64,000 bases of DNA from Chloroflexota bacterium (GCA_005882635.1 VBFG01000048.1:1-64000), one strand, 5' to 3'. Positions 26,786-36,968 are shown, counted from the stretch's first letter. Program-made: numbers and translations. The notes: generated from the sequence alone by a model not told the origin.

Positions 26786-28210
26786 ATGATCGACATCAAC
26801 GCCCTCGATCCGCTCGTCCGGCTCGCCTGGCTCGTCGGGGCCGTGGCGTTCGTGCTGGGCCTGATCCGGATGAACTCGCCGGCGACGGCGCGGAACGGCA
26901 ACCTCGTCTCGGCCGGCGGGATGGCGGTCGCGATCGTCGCGACCGCCGTCTATCTGCTCCTGCGGCCGAACGACTCGACCGGCAACAACCTCCTGATCGG
27001 GTGGCTGATCATCGTCGTCGGCATCGCGATTGGCGGCGGGCTCGGCCTCTACTCGGCGCGGACCGTGAAGATGACCGCGATGCCCCAGCTGGTGTCGCTG
27101 TTCAATGCAATGGGCGGCGGCGCGGCGGCCCTGATCGCGATCGACGGCTATCTCCGGATCTCGGCCGCGCCGGGCCTCCAGGAGAACGTCGCGACCGTCC
27201 TCGACATCGTCATCGGCTCGATCACGTTCACCGGCTCGCTGATCGCCTCGGGCAAGCTGATGGGCCGGATCCCGGGCAAGCCGATCCAGGTGCCGGGCGG
27301 CCAGCTCGTGACCGCGGCCCTGGCGATCGTCGTCGTCGTCGGGGCGATCTTCCTCTGGCTCGGCAACTACAGCCTCGTCCTGATGTTCCTCATCCTCGCC
27401 GCGTCGCTCACGTTCGGCGTGACGATGACCCTGCCGATCGGCGGAGCGGACATGCCGGTCGTCATCTCGCTCCTCAACTCGTTCACGGGCACGGCCGTCG
27501 CGATGGCCGGGTTCGTGCTGGAGAACCCCGTCCTGATCATCGCCGGTGCCCTCGTCGGTGCGTCCGGCGCGATCCTGACCAAGCTCATGGCCGACGCGAT
27601 GAACCGCTCGGTCATCAACATCATGATCGGCGGGTTCGGCGGCGGCGACTCCGTCGCCGGCGCGGTCGGGGCGGAGGGCGCGTCGGTCCGTGAGCTCGGC
27701 GTCGACGACGCCGCGATCCAGCTGGCGTACGCCCAGCACGTGATCGTCGTCCCGGGCTACGGGCTCGCCGTCGCCCAGGCCCAGCACGCCGTCCGCGAGC
27801 TGGCGGAGCTCCTCGAGGAGCGCGGCGTCGACGTGAAGTACGCCATCCACCCGGTCGCCGGGCGGATGCCCGGCCACATGAACGTCCTCCTCGCCGAGGC
27901 GAACGTGCCCTACCCCCAACTCAAGGAGATGGACGACATCAACCCGGAGTTCGAGCGGGCCGACGTCGCCCTGGTCGTCGGGGCGAACGACGTCACGAAC
28001 CCGGCCGCTCGACGCACCGGCACGCCGGTGTCAGGAATGCCGATCCTCGACGTCGACCGTGCCAAGTCGATCGTCGTCATCAAGCGGTCGATGGGCAAGG
28101 GCTACGCCGGCATCGACAACGAGCTCTACACGAACCCCAAGACCGGGATGCTCTTCGCCGACGCGAAGGAAGGCCTGGCCTCGCTGGTCGCCGCGGTCAA
28201 GGCGCTCTGA
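26786..28210 (+). CDS. pntB: NAD(P) transhydrogenase subunit beta
   Basis: SLLNSFTGTAVAMAGFVLENPVLIIAGALVGASGAILTKLMADAMNRSVINIMIGG...HVIVVPGYGLAVAQAQHAVRELAELLEERGVDVKYAIHPVAGRMPGHMNVLLAEANVPY. Confidence 0.96.
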   Translation: MIDINALDPLVRLAWLVGAVAFVLGLIRMNSPATARNGNLVSAGGMAVAIVATAVYLLLRPNDSTGNNLLIGWLIIVVGIAIGGGLGLYSARTVKMTAMPQLVSLFNAMGGGAAALIAIDGYLRISAAPGLQENVATVLDIVIGSITFTGSLIASGKLMGRIPGKPIQVPGGQLVTAALAIVVVVGAIFLWLGNYSLVLMFLILAASLTFGVTMTLPIGGADMPVVISLLNSFTGTAVAMAGFVLENPVLIIAGALVGASGAILTKLMADAMNRSVINIMIGGFGGGDSVAGAVGAEGASVRELGVDDAAIQLAYAQHVIVVPGYGLAVAQAQHAVRELAELLEERGVDVKYAIHPVAGRMPGHMNVLLAEANVPYPQLKEMDDINPEFERADVALVVGANDVTNPAARRTGTPVSGMPILDVDRAKSIVVIKRSMGKGYAGIDNELYTNPKTGMLFADAKEGLASLVAAVKAL

Positions 28211-28238
28211 CGCCCACGCCGGGTTCGGCCGGCGGCGG

Positions 28239-28937
28239 TCAGTCCCCGCCCGTCGTGGTCTCCATCAGCTCGACGTCGGGAATCTTGGTGATCGCCCCGA
28301 TCACGTCCTGGCTCCGGGCACTGGGTGGAAGGCGCACCGTCAGCTCGACCTCATAGCGACCCTTGCCGATCCGCTGGCTGTTGATGCCGGCCATCTCGAC
28401 CCGCCGGTCCGCGAGGAGCCGGGACACGTCTCCGAGGGCCTCGAGCCGACCGACCTCGAGACGCAGGCGAATGAGCTGTGCTCCGGGCCGATGGATCCGC
28501 GCGACCAACGCGTTGAGGGGCCACAACGAGAAGACGGTGATGAACGTGCCGACGCCGGCGATCAGCCATTCGCCGGCACCCGCCGCCATCCCGATCGCCG
28601 CGGTCGTCCACAGGCTGGCCGCGGTCGTGAGGCCGCGGATCGACGTCCCGTACTTGAGGATCGCCCCGGCGCCGAGGAAGCCGATCCCGGACACGACCTG
28701 GGCAGCGATCCGGGTCGGATCGACGGTGGGTGCGACGCCGTTCGCGGTGATCCCCTCGAACCCGTAGATCGACAGGACGGTGAAGATCGCCGTCCCGAGC
28801 GACACCAGGAGATGCGTCCGCATCCCCGCCGGATGCTCGTGGATCTCGCGCTCGAGGCCGATCGCGGCGCCGAGGATCGCGGCAATCAGCATCCGGACGG
28901 CCAGGTCGGCCTGGAGGACGAAGTCGAACGGCGGCAT
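28239..28937 (-). CDS. MgtC/SapB family protein
   Basis: AAILGAAIGLEREIHEHPAGMRTHLLVSLGTAIFTVLS...QVVSGIGFLGAGAILKYGTSIRGLTTAASLWTTAAIGMAAGAG. Confidence 0.92.
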   Translation of the reverse strand: MPPFDFVLQADLAVRMLIAAILGAAIGLEREIHEHPAGMRTHLLVSLGTAIFTVLSIYGFEGITANGVAPTVDPTRIAAQVVSGIGFLGAGAILKYGTSIRGLTTAASLWTTAAIGMAAGAGEWLIAGVGTFITVFSLWPLNALVARIHRPGAQLIRLRLEVGRLEALGDVSRLLADRRVEMAGINSQRIGKGRYEVELTVRLPPSARSQDVIGAITKIPDVELMETTTGGD

Positions 28938-28999
28938 GAACGAACGGCCTCCGGCTCGGACGGGGACTGTCGAGAGAAGTCTAGGGGCCCGCGGACCGC

Positions 29000-29500
29000 T
29001 CAGTCGTGGTGGTGCGGCTCCTCGGGCTGGCTGACGTCGGCGACCCGGGCTCCGAGCGCCGCGATCAGGTCCGCCGGGGCCAGGTGGAGGTTGATCCCGA
29101 AGCCGCCGCCGCCGACGGAGACGACCGGCTCGCCGACGATCGCCGCGTCGGCGACGACCGGCCACGCCCGAGTCGACCCGAACGGCGTGATCGTGTACCG
29201 CTCGTAGCCGGTCATCGCCTTCGCCTCGTCGGCATCCGGCAGGGTCATCCGGCGGACGCCGAGCAGCTCTCGCAGCTTCGGCCAGTCGAACCGGCGGCCG
29301 GCCGGGACGAGCACGAAGAGGTAGTCGCCCTCGCCGCGCCGGACGACGATCGTTCGGAGGAGTTGGTGCGTCTCGATCCCCTGGAACCGGGCCGACTCCT
29401 CCGCGCTCGAGGCGCGTTCGGTCCGGACGACGCGATGCGGGACACCGGCCGCGGCGATCGCCTCGATGGCCGGGGTCGTCGGGTCAGCCATCCGCCTCAC
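29000..29500 (-). CDS. YbaK/EbsC family aminoacyl-tRNA deacylase
   Basis: PHRVVRTERASSAEESARFQGIETHQLLRTIVVRRGEGDYLFVLVPAGRRFDWPKLRELLGVRRMTLPDADEAKAMTGYERYTITPFG. Confidence 0.87.
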   Translation of the reverse strand: MRRMADPTTPAIEAIAAAGVPHRVVRTERASSAEESARFQGIETHQLLRTIVVRRGEGDYLFVLVPAGRRFDWPKLRELLGVRRMTLPDADEAKAMTGYERYTITPFGSTRAWPVVADAAIVGEPVVSVGGGGFGINLHLAPADLIAALGARVADVSQPEEPHHHD

Positions 29501-30287
29501 TGTCTGGATCGACGAGCTCCAGCCGGATGCGCTTGTTGATCCGGCCTTTCGACTCGTAGCCGGTCACCCGGATCGAGCCGACCTCGGACGTGTTCGAGAC
29601 GTGGGTCCCGCCGTCGGCCTGCAGGTCGAGGCCGACGATCTCGATCGTCCGGATCTCTTCGATCCCCGCGGGCAGGAGGTTGATCTTCGTCCGGATCAGG
29701 TCCGGGATCGCGAACGCCTCCGCGCGGGGCAGGACGCTGACCCGAACATCACGCTTGGCCGCGAGCTCGGCGTTGACGCTCGCCTCGATCTCCGCCACGA
29801 GATCGCCGCTCATCCGCTCGAACTCGAAGTCCATCCGGCCGCTGCCCGGCACCATGTTGCCGCCGGTGACCTTGGCGCCGTGGTCCCGCCAGACGACCCC
29901 GCACAGGGCGTGGAGGGCGGTGTGCGTCCGCATCAGCGCGTAGCGCCGCGGCCAGTCGAGGTCGACCGTCAGGAGGTCTCCGCGCGCGGGCGGCGGCGTC
30001 CCTTCCGGCTCGAGCTCATGGACGATGTCGCCGCCCGACTTCCTCGCGCCGCGGACGGTCCAGGCCTGTCCATCGGCCGCCCGGAGGAGCATCCCGCGGT
30101 CCGCCGGCTGGCCGCCACCGCCCGGATAGAAGATCGTCCGGTCGAGGACGACGAGCGGGGCCTCCCCGCTGGCGTCGACGTCCGCAACCCGGGCCTCGAC
30201 GGTTCGAGCGTACGCGTCCCGATACGCGATCTGGTTGCGGACGTCCACCCGGTCCTCCGGACCGATCGACGAGGCCGGCCGAGTCAT
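29484..30287 (-). CDS. Alanyl-tRNA editing protein (AlaX family)
   Basis: LDRTIFYPGGGGQPADRG...RTHTALHALCGVVWRDHGAKVTGGNM...ADGGTHVSNTSEVGSIRVTGYESKGRINKRIRLEL. Confidence 0.9.
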   Translation of the reverse strand: MTRPASSIGPEDRVDVRNQIAYRDAYARTVEARVADVDASGEAPLVVLDRTIFYPGGGGQPADRGMLLRAADGQAWTVRGARKSGGDIVHELEPEGTPPPARGDLLTVDLDWPRRYALMRTHTALHALCGVVWRDHGAKVTGGNMVPGSGRMDFEFERMSGDLVAEIEASVNAELAAKRDVRVSVLPRAEAFAIPDLIRTKINLLPAGIEEIRTIEIVGLDLQADGGTHVSNTSEVGSIRVTGYESKGRINKRIRLELVDPDSEADG

Positions 30288-30292
30288 CTGGC

Positions 30293-30832
30293 CTACCTGA
30301 CCGTGAGCGTGCCCTTCATCGTCGTCGGGTGGACCTGGCACATGTAGGCGTAGGTGCCCGCGGTCAGAGCGGGGACCTGGTACTGCCGCTGCCCGGGTCC
30401 CGTGAAGAATGACGTGTCGCCGGTCACCTGGACGTTCGAGCCGTCCGGGTTGTGGAGGATCAGGTTGTGCGGAGCCTGGTTGTCCTGGTTGTCGAACGTG
30501 AGGGTGAACGGCGTGCCGGCCGCGGCGTCCAGCGTCGTCTGCTGGAACCCGGCCGTGGCCGCCCCGACCGGAGCCGTCACGACGAGGTTGGCGCCGCCGG
30601 ACGGCGCCGGGCCACCGCTCGTCGATGGCGCCGGCGAGGAGGCCGCCGAAGGAGCCGCTGACGGGGCTGCCGATGCGGCACCCGAGGCGGCGGGCGATCC
30701 GGACGGGGCGCCCGATCCGGCGGGTGAGGCCGAGGGAGCCGGCGCATAGGTCCAGCCAGGTGTTGCTCCCGACGAACAGGCAACGAGCGCGGCGGCGAGG
30801 ATCAGCAGGGCGAGGAGGGACAGACGGCGCAT
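30293..30832 (-). CDS. Cupredoxin-domain lipoprotein
   Basis: Lipobox LAAALVACSSG, Ala/Ser/Pro linker, cupredoxin-like domain ending APHNLILHNPDG...GTYAYMCQVHPTTMKGTLTVR. Confidence 0.87.
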   Translation of the reverse strand: MRRLSLLALLILAAALVACSSGATPGWTYAPAPSASPAGSGAPSGSPAASGAASAAPSAAPSAASSPAPSTSGGPAPSGGANLVVTAPVGAATAGFQQTTLDAAAGTPFTLTFDNQDNQAPHNLILHNPDGSNVQVTGDTSFFTGPGQRQYQVPALTAGTYAYMCQVHPTTMKGTLTVR

Positions 30833-30927
30833 GGCGGCGGGTGACCTCGGGTGTTCGCGGGATGGTGGGCGCGGGCGGGAACGGCCCGCACGGCGACCCA
30901 CCAGGGCAGGCCGCGTCGAACGCGAAT

Positions 30928-33900
30928 CTACCGCCCGGACGTCGTTCCTGCCGCCGTTGCGTTCGTCAGGCCCAGCCGGATGGCCACGGCCGCAGCCTCG
31001 ACGCGGCCGGAGACGCGCAGCTTGGCGAGGATATTGCCGACGTGGACCCCGACCGTCTTCTGGCTGATGAACAGGCGCTCGCCGATCTCCCGGTTCGTCC
31101 GGCCCTCGGCGATCAGGGCCAGGACCTCACGTTCGCGACGCGACAGGCCGAACGTGTCGGGTCGCGCGGCGGGTGCCTCGCCGACGATGCCGCGCATCAG
31201 CGACGATCGACCACCGTCCGGTTCGCCGGTACCGTCCGTTCGGCGCGGCTCCCCCGTGTCCTGGTCGGGCGAGGGTCCGGGGCCCACGGCGACGAGGACC
31301 GGCGCCTCCTGGCCGTTCCCGGCGGCGCTCGCCTGGGCCGCCTCAGCCGTCGCCGCGGTCTCGTCGCCACTCAGCTTGATCATTGCCCGTCCGGCGAGCT
31401 CGCGGATCTCACGCAGCAGGGGGCGGGCGGCGAGCTCCGTGGCGATCCGCGCCGCGTCGTCCAGCGCCGGGCGGGCGCGGGCCCGTGCCGAGCGGCCCTC
31501 GCCGGAGCCGAGGATCGCTTCGGCCTGGTGCCAGCGGGCCTTGGCCAGCTCGTATGGGTTGGCAAGGGCCGCCCAGGCAGCCGACAGGCGCTCCCAGGTA
31601 CGCGGGTCGTCGCGACCCTCCAGCCGGTCCCGGTGAGCCGCCGCCTGGGCCAGCCACGCATCCGCCTCGCGACGCGACCCGATCGTCGCCCGGACGCCGG
31701 ATCGGTCGACAGCCGCCCGGGCCGTGGAGACAACGTCGCGTGACCTCGACCGGATCGCGGCCAGGGCGGCGAGATCGCGTCGCGCGCCCGCGTCGGCGGC
31801 CGCCGTCGAGTCGACTTCGGCGACCGTCGCCGCCATCTTCGCGATCAGGCTCCAGTCGCCGCTGTCCTTGACGAGCGCCCAGCCCCGGCCGGCGGCGCGG
31901 CCGGCGTCGGCGTGATCGCCCTGCCACAAGGCGAGTGAGGCCGCGGCGCGGTAGATGCGCACGGCGTACTGGGCGTCGCTGACCGTCTCCAGTCCGACGA
32001 TCATCTCGCCGAGGCGTCGACGGGCGGCCTCGCCGGCGTTCGTCTCGATCTCGACGATCGCCAGGCTGTCGATCGGGCGGCCGATCGCTCCGGGCGGGTT
32101 CCACTCGAGCGCCGTCGCGCTCATCGCGCTCGACTCTGGCCAGCGTCCGAGGAGGTAGAGAGAGTCGGAGGCGTTCGCCCGGAGGAAGTTGCCGTAGACC
32201 GCCTCCAGCCCGGCCCGCCGCGACGCCTCGATCCCCTCGAAGGCAACCTCGACGGCCTCGCCGCGCCGGCCGACGAGGTCGAGAACAGTCGTCAGGTTGG
32301 CGTAGACGCGGAACAGCTCGTCGAGGTCACCGCTCTCCTCCGCCCGCGTCCGCGCCTCGCGGAGGAGGGCGACGCCCGCCTCGGGCTCGTCGCCCCAGCC
32401 GAGGCCGACACCGAGAGTCGTCGTGGCGTGGAGCACCACTCCATCCCCGGCCGGGCCGAGGGCCCTCGCGATCTCGATCGCCTCGTTCGCCAGCTGCTCG
32501 GCTCGGTCGAAGGACCCGTCGATCATCAGGCCCTGGGCGAGGGCCGCGATGACGGTCGCCCTCTCGAGGCTCGGCTGGGCCGGGACGAGGTCGACGGCTC
32601 GCTCGAACGCAGCGAGGGACCCGGCCCGATCGCCGGCGGCTCGTCGATACCGGCCGAGCCGCTCGTGAATCATCCCGAGCTCGAGGCGGTCCCGGCGCTC
32701 GTCGAAGCGATTGACGAGCGCGTCCACGTAGGCGACGGCACGGGCTGGTCGACCAGCCGCGAAGGCGGCCTCCGCGGCCCGCAGATGAAGCGTCGTCGCG
32801 ATGTCGTCGCTCTGGGTGGGCGCGGTCTTGGGCCGCGGCGCAGGCGTGGTTCCGGCGTCCGCGGCAGTCCTCGGCTCGAGCAGGGAGAGGGCCAGCTCGA
32901 TCGCCGCCAGGGCGTCCTCCGGAGCGTGGGCCGCTTCGGCACCGCCGGCGGCGTCGACGGCGGAGGCGAAGGCTCGATCCGTGACGTGAGCCTCGAGCCA
33001 GTGGTTGGCGGCCTCGCCGGGATGCGCGACGAGGCCGGTGGCGAGCGCCAGATGATGGCGGCGGCGAACCCGCGGGAGCAGGTCGGCCGACGCGGCGCGC
33101 CGGATGTGCTCGTGGCGGAACGCGATCCCATCCGGCTCGTCGACGAGGATCCCGTGCTCGATCGCCTCGTCGAGACCGGCGCTGAGGTCGGGGTCCAGGG
33201 CGCCCTCGCCGCGCCGCGGCCGCGTCGACGAGCGGGGTGGCAGGCGGTCCGCCGTCAGCTCGAAGGCGGCGGCGGTCTCCGCCAGCTCGTCCCGAGCCAC
33301 CGGCCGGCCCGACGGCGCGAGCAGGCGGATCACTCGCCGCGCTTCGGGGCCGCGCCGTGCCAGGCGGGCGATCACCAGGTCGTCGAACGAGCCGGTGAGG
33401 CTCGCGTCGGAAACTTCCCGGCGGGCAGCGAGGAGCTCTTCGGCGACGAGGGGTAGGCCGCGTGACCGGTCGGCGACGAGGACGAGGGCGGAGCCGGTCG
33501 GGCGTTCGCCTTCGATGGCCTGGACGAGGTCCGCGAGCTCCGACCGGTCGAACGGCTCGATCCGGATCCGAGCCGGCCCCGACGCGCCAGCGGCAGACAG
33601 GTCGGCGAGGGTCGCGCTGAGCGGGTGGTCGCGGGTCAGCTCGTCGCTGGCATACGTCCCGACGAACGTGACGCGATGGTGGCGCCGGACGCGGGACAGG
33701 AACGTGACGAGGGCGCGCGTCCCGGCGTCCGCGTCGTGGAGATCCTCCAGGATCAGGAACACCGGCTGACGCTCGGACAGCCGGCCGATGACGCCGAGGA
33801 TCGCCTCGAGGACCCGACCCTGGCGGCGCTCCGGGGCGGTGATCGTCGGACGGTCGGGCAGGGCGCCGGCGACGCCGAGCCTGGCCTGGATGTCGGGGAA

Positions 33901-34236
33901 CAGGTGGACGACGTCTTCGACGACAGGACCGACCAGCCCGACGAGCGCGTCGTCGGGCGTCTCGCGGAGCACCGGCCGCAGGGCGCGGACGATCGGACCA
34001 TAGGGCTCGTCGGCTCCGGGTCGGAAGGCACGCCCGCGGACGACCGCGAAGGGCTCCGACAAGGCGCCGACGCGGCGGGCGACCTCGTCGAGGAACCGCG
34101 TGACGCCGACGCCGCCCGGGCCGTCCAGCAGGACCGCCGTCGACTCGCCGCCCGCCGCTGCCTCCAGGGCAGGCGCCAGCCGGATGAATGCCGCGTCGCG
34201 CCCCACGAATCGCGCGCCGTCCCTCGTGGCGGGCAT
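30928..34236 (-). CDS. AAA-ATPase (MalT/LAL-type) transcriptional regulator with C-terminal LuxR HTH
   Basis: FVGRDAAFIRLAPALEAAAGGESTAVLLDGPGGVGVTRFLDEV...; C-term LSRREREVLALIAEGRTNREIGERLFISQKTVGVHVGNILAKLRVSGRVEAAAVA. Confidence 0.92.
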   Translation of the reverse strand: MPATRDGARFVGRDAAFIRLAPALEAAAGGESTAVLLDGPGGVGVTRFLDEVARRVGALSEPFAVVRGRAFRPGADEPYGPIVRALRPVLRETPDDALVGLVGPVVEDVVHLFPDIQARLGVAGALPDRPTITAPERRQGRVLEAILGVIGRLSERQPVFLILEDLHDADAGTRALVTFLSRVRRHHRVTFVGTYASDELTRDHPLSATLADLSAAGASGPARIRIEPFDRSELADLVQAIEGERPTGSALVLVADRSRGLPLVAEELLAARREVSDASLTGSFDDLVIARLARRGPEARRVIRLLAPSGRPVARDELAETAAAFELTADRLPPRSSTRPRRGEGALDPDLSAGLDEAIEHGILVDEPDGIAFRHEHIRRAASADLLPRVRRRHHLALATGLVAHPGEAANHWLEAHVTDRAFASAVDAAGGAEAAHAPEDALAAIELALSLLEPRTAADAGTTPAPRPKTAPTQSDDIATTLHLRAAEAAFAAGRPARAVAYVDALVNRFDERRDRLELGMIHERLGRYRRAAGDRAGSLAAFERAVDLVPAQPSLERATVIAALAQGLMIDGSFDRAEQLANEAIEIARALGPAGDGVVLHATTTLGVGLGWGDEPEAGVALLREARTRAEESGDLDELFRVYANLTTVLDLVGRRGEAVEVAFEGIEASRRAGLEAVYGNFLRANASDSLYLLGRWPESSAMSATALEWNPPGAIGRPIDSLAIVEIETNAGEAARRRLGEMIVGLETVSDAQYAVRIYRAAASLALWQGDHADAGRAAGRGWALVKDSGDWSLIAKMAATVAEVDSTAAADAGARRDLAALAAIRSRSRDVVSTARAAVDRSGVRATIGSRREADAWLAQAAAHRDRLEGRDDPRTWERLSAAWAALANPYELAKARWHQAEAILGSGEGRSARARARPALDDAARIATELAARPLLREIRELAGRAMIKLSGDETAATAEAAQASAAGNGQEAPVLVAVGPGPSPDQDTGEPRRTDGTGEPDGGRSSLMRGIVGEAPAARPDTFGLSRREREVLALIAEGRTNREIGERLFISQKTVGVHVGNILAKLRVSGRVEAAAVAIRLGLTNATAAGTTSGR

Positions 34237-34382
34237 GACCCATTCTAGGGGCCCGGCGGAGCCAAGAGCCACCCGGTGCGGCCGGCAGCCGAAGGCTCCG
34301 TTGCGCCGGCGGGAACAATCCGGTGCTCCGGTGCCCCGCCCCACGCTGCTCGACTGCGTCCGTCGGCGTGGAAAGGCCGCGT

Positions 34383-35849
34383 CTACGCCCGGGCGCGGGA
34401 GTTGAGGTAGGCGGTCAACACATCGTCGTCGACGTCGGGCGCGGCGGCCTGCTGCGGGGCACCTTCGCTCACGATCTCGCCGAGCGTCATCTTGTGCAGC
34501 CAGCCCTGGCGACCGTCCGGGCACAGGACGAGCCAGTACGCCCCGGATCGCTCGAGGAGCTGGACCTCGTCTCCCTGGTCGAGCTGGCCGATGTCGGTCG
34601 AGCGAAGCTCGTCCGGCGCGTCGAGGAGGCGGACGACCCGGTAGCGGATCGCCCGTCGCTCGTGGCCGTCGACGGCGTTGACGGCGCCGTTGGTGAAGCT
34701 CATCCGCGCCGTCGACGCCACGGACCTCGTCGGATCGGCCTTGCGCGCCTCGATCAGCGATGGTCGCCGCCAGCGTGGCATCCCCGCCTCCCTGTCGACG
34801 GGTCCCGGTCCGGCCGGTCCGCGGACGACGCCGACGACCTCGCCGCCGGGCACGGCGCCGTGGCCATGTGCCGCCCGGGCCTGCAGGACCTCGTCCGGAG
34901 CCGGAGGCTCTTCGTCGCGACGCTTCTTGCCGAAGATCGCGAAGGCGAAGGCCATTGCGGTCGCCGTCGTGGTCCCGACGAGCATCGGCAGGATCGTGGT
35001 CGACGACGACGGGCGGACGCCGAGAGTGTCGAGCGCATTCGCCAGGTCACCCCAGGTCGGGCCGCCGCCCCCCGCGGAATCGCTGCCGTTCGTGGTGCCG
35101 GTCCCGTTCCCGCCGCCGCCCGAGCCCGCGTTCCCCCCGGATCCGCCGGTGGCATCAGCGCCCGGGCCCGGTCCACCGACGGCACCGCCGTCGTGGCTCG
35201 AGCCGTCAGACGATCCGCTGGTGGTCCCGCCGCCGGGGGCGCCGCCGGCGCTCGGGTCGGTGGGGTAGGGCGTGGCCGGGACGGTCGTCGGCTCGCCGGC
35301 AGGCGTCGGCGTCGGCGTTGTGGCGGGAGCCGTGGTGGGCGCCGGCGTGGGCTTCGCCGTGGGCGCCGGTGTCGGTGACGGCTTCGGGGTGGGCTTCGCG
35401 GTGGGGCTCGGCGTCGGGGTCGGGCTCGGCGGCGCGGTGATCGTCACCGTGCCGCCGTCGATCTGGTCGCTGAACTTCCGGGTATCGGCCGCCTCGAACG
35501 AGACGTGATGCCTCCCGACCGGGAGCCTGCTCGACCAGCGGAGGGTGACGCCGGTCTTCCACGTCGTGCCGCCGCCGCTCATCCGGTGCCGCGTCCCGTC
35601 GATGATGACGTACACGTGGTCGGGCGCCGACCCTTCGCGGTTCCGATAACGGACCTGGAACTTGATCGTGGTCGACGTGGTGCCCGAGCGCGGGGAAACG
35701 CTCGCGTTGTCGAGCTTGGTCGGTCCCTCGATCGCCAGGACCGGGACGACGAAGGCGAGCACGATCAAGACCGCGGCCCCGAGGGCGGCCAGAGGAGCCG
35801 CCGCGGGCCGCCGGTTGAGGGTTCGACGCTCGATCAGCACGCGATGCAT
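34383..35849 (-). CDS. Hypothetical membrane protein with PT-rich linker and SH3-like C-terminal segment
   Basis: N-term TM, Ig-like VSFEAADTRKFSDQIDGGTVTI, PTPTPSPTAKPTPKPSPTP linker, internal TM PMLVGTTTATAMAFAFAIFGKKR, C-term YRVVRLLDAPDELRSTDIGQLDQGDEVQLLERSGAYWLVLCPDGRQGWLHKM. Confidence 0.7.
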   Translation of the reverse strand: MHRVLIERRTLNRRPAAAPLAALGAAVLIVLAFVVPVLAIEGPTKLDNASVSPRSGTTSTTIKFQVRYRNREGSAPDHVYVIIDGTRHRMSGGGTTWKTGVTLRWSSRLPVGRHHVSFEAADTRKFSDQIDGGTVTITAPPSPTPTPSPTAKPTPKPSPTPAPTAKPTPAPTTAPATTPTPTPAGEPTTVPATPYPTDPSAGGAPGGGTTSGSSDGSSHDGGAVGGPGPGADATGGSGGNAGSGGGGNGTGTTNGSDSAGGGGPTWGDLANALDTLGVRPSSSTTILPMLVGTTTATAMAFAFAIFGKKRRDEEPPAPDEVLQARAAHGHGAVPGGEVVGVVRGPAGPGPVDREAGMPRWRRPSLIEARKADPTRSVASTARMSFTNGAVNAVDGHERRAIRYRVVRLLDAPDELRSTDIGQLDQGDEVQLLERSGAYWLVLCPDGRQGWLHKMTLGEIVSEGAPQQAAAPDVDDDVLTAYLNSRARA

Positions 35850-36094
35850 TGCCTCCGCGCCGGGCACACGCACCGGCCTCCGGACACCTTGCTGGGCGGT
35901 CGAACCGGCCGCAATGGTACGGGTGTCCCACCCGACGATCGCGGCGAGGGCTGCTCGCGGCCCGTTCGTTGACGAGCCGCACCCGCCGAGGTGCGGTCCG
36001 GTGGACTGCGGTGCGGTCCATGGCTCCCTCGGCGTTGCGGTCCTGCCCCGATGGAGTGATTTCCAGGCCGACGCGCGCCCGCGAGGATTCGGCC

Positions 36095-36844
36095 GTGCAG
36101 ACGATCGCCTCGCCTCGTCGTCCCAGGCTGCCGATCGCGGCGGTGCTGGTCGGCACCCTCGTCGGGTTGGCCCTCTTCGGCGGCGGGCTGTTCCTCGGCT
36201 GGCTCGTGCTGGGGACTCCCCTCGTGACCGCCCTCGCACCGGCGACCATCCGTCCGAGCCTCTCCCAGATCGTGCTCGGCGGCATCGTCTGGGGCGTCGC
36301 CCTCGTCGCGCCCGCGTCGTTCACCCTCGTCGGCGCGTGGCGGTTGAGCCGCGTCGTGCGGGCGATCACGGTGAAGCCGGCGGTCCGGGTGCTGACCCAG
36401 GCGTCGGCCCAGCTCGGTGACGAGTACGTCGCCGCCAGCGACATCCGCCTGCCCGAAGGCCGCGTCATCGGCAACCTCGTCCTCGGGCCCTTCGGCCTGG
36501 CCGTCCTGACGGAGCTGCCGTCCCGGCGGGTCCTCCGGCGCACCGGCACGAGCTGGGAGACCCGCGGTCCCGACGGCCGGTGGGTCCACATGGAGAACCC
36601 CGTCGAGCGCGCGTCGCGCGATGCCGAGCGCGTCCGTCGCTGGTTCGGTTCGGCCGACCGGGATTACGTGCTGAAGGTGTTCGCGGCGCTCGTCACGACC
36701 GATCCGACCATCGCCCGGACGCCGACGTGTGCGGTCGTCGCGCCCGAGCAGGTGCCGGCGTGGCTCGGTTCGCTGCCGCCGTCGCGGGCGCTCAACGGCG
36801 ATCGCCAGGCCCAGATCGTGGAGCAGATCACGGCCCTGCTGTGA
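36095..36844 (+). CDS. Hypothetical membrane protein with NERD-like domain (putative)
   Basis: Two TM segments then SAQLGDEYVAASDIRLPEGRVIGNLVLGPFGLAVLTELPSRRVLRR; GTG start assumed. Confidence 0.6.
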   Translation: MQTIASPRRPRLPIAAVLVGTLVGLALFGGGLFLGWLVLGTPLVTALAPATIRPSLSQIVLGGIVWGVALVAPASFTLVGAWRLSRVVRAITVKPAVRVLTQASAQLGDEYVAASDIRLPEGRVIGNLVLGPFGLAVLTELPSRRVLRRTGTSWETRGPDGRWVHMENPVERASRDAERVRRWFGSADRDYVLKVFAALVTTDPTIARTPTCAVVAPEQVPAWLGSLPPSRALNGDRQAQIVEQITALL

Positions 36845-36892
36845 GCCGGCCGCCCGCGAGGCCGCTGATGCCGCGGCGGAGGTGGCAGGGAG

Positions 36893-36968
36893 TGGTAGGG
36901 GAGCCAGGACTCGAACCTGGAACCAGCGGGATATAAGCCCGCCGCTCTGACCATTGAGCTACTCCCCC
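36893..36968 (-). tRNA. tRNA-Ile (anticodon UAU), CCA encoded
   Basis: Minus: gggggag-ta-gctc..gagc-g-gcggg-cttatat-cccgc-tggtt-ccagg-ttcgagt-cctgg-ctcccct-a-cca; TAGCAT -10-like element 6 nt upstream. Confidence 0.92.

Noticed and set aside
35272-35508. Gly/Val-rich plus-strand ORF (MAGTVVGSPAGVGVGVVAG...)
   Set aside because: It is the reverse strand of the PTPTP linker of the 34383-35849 gene, not an independent protein.
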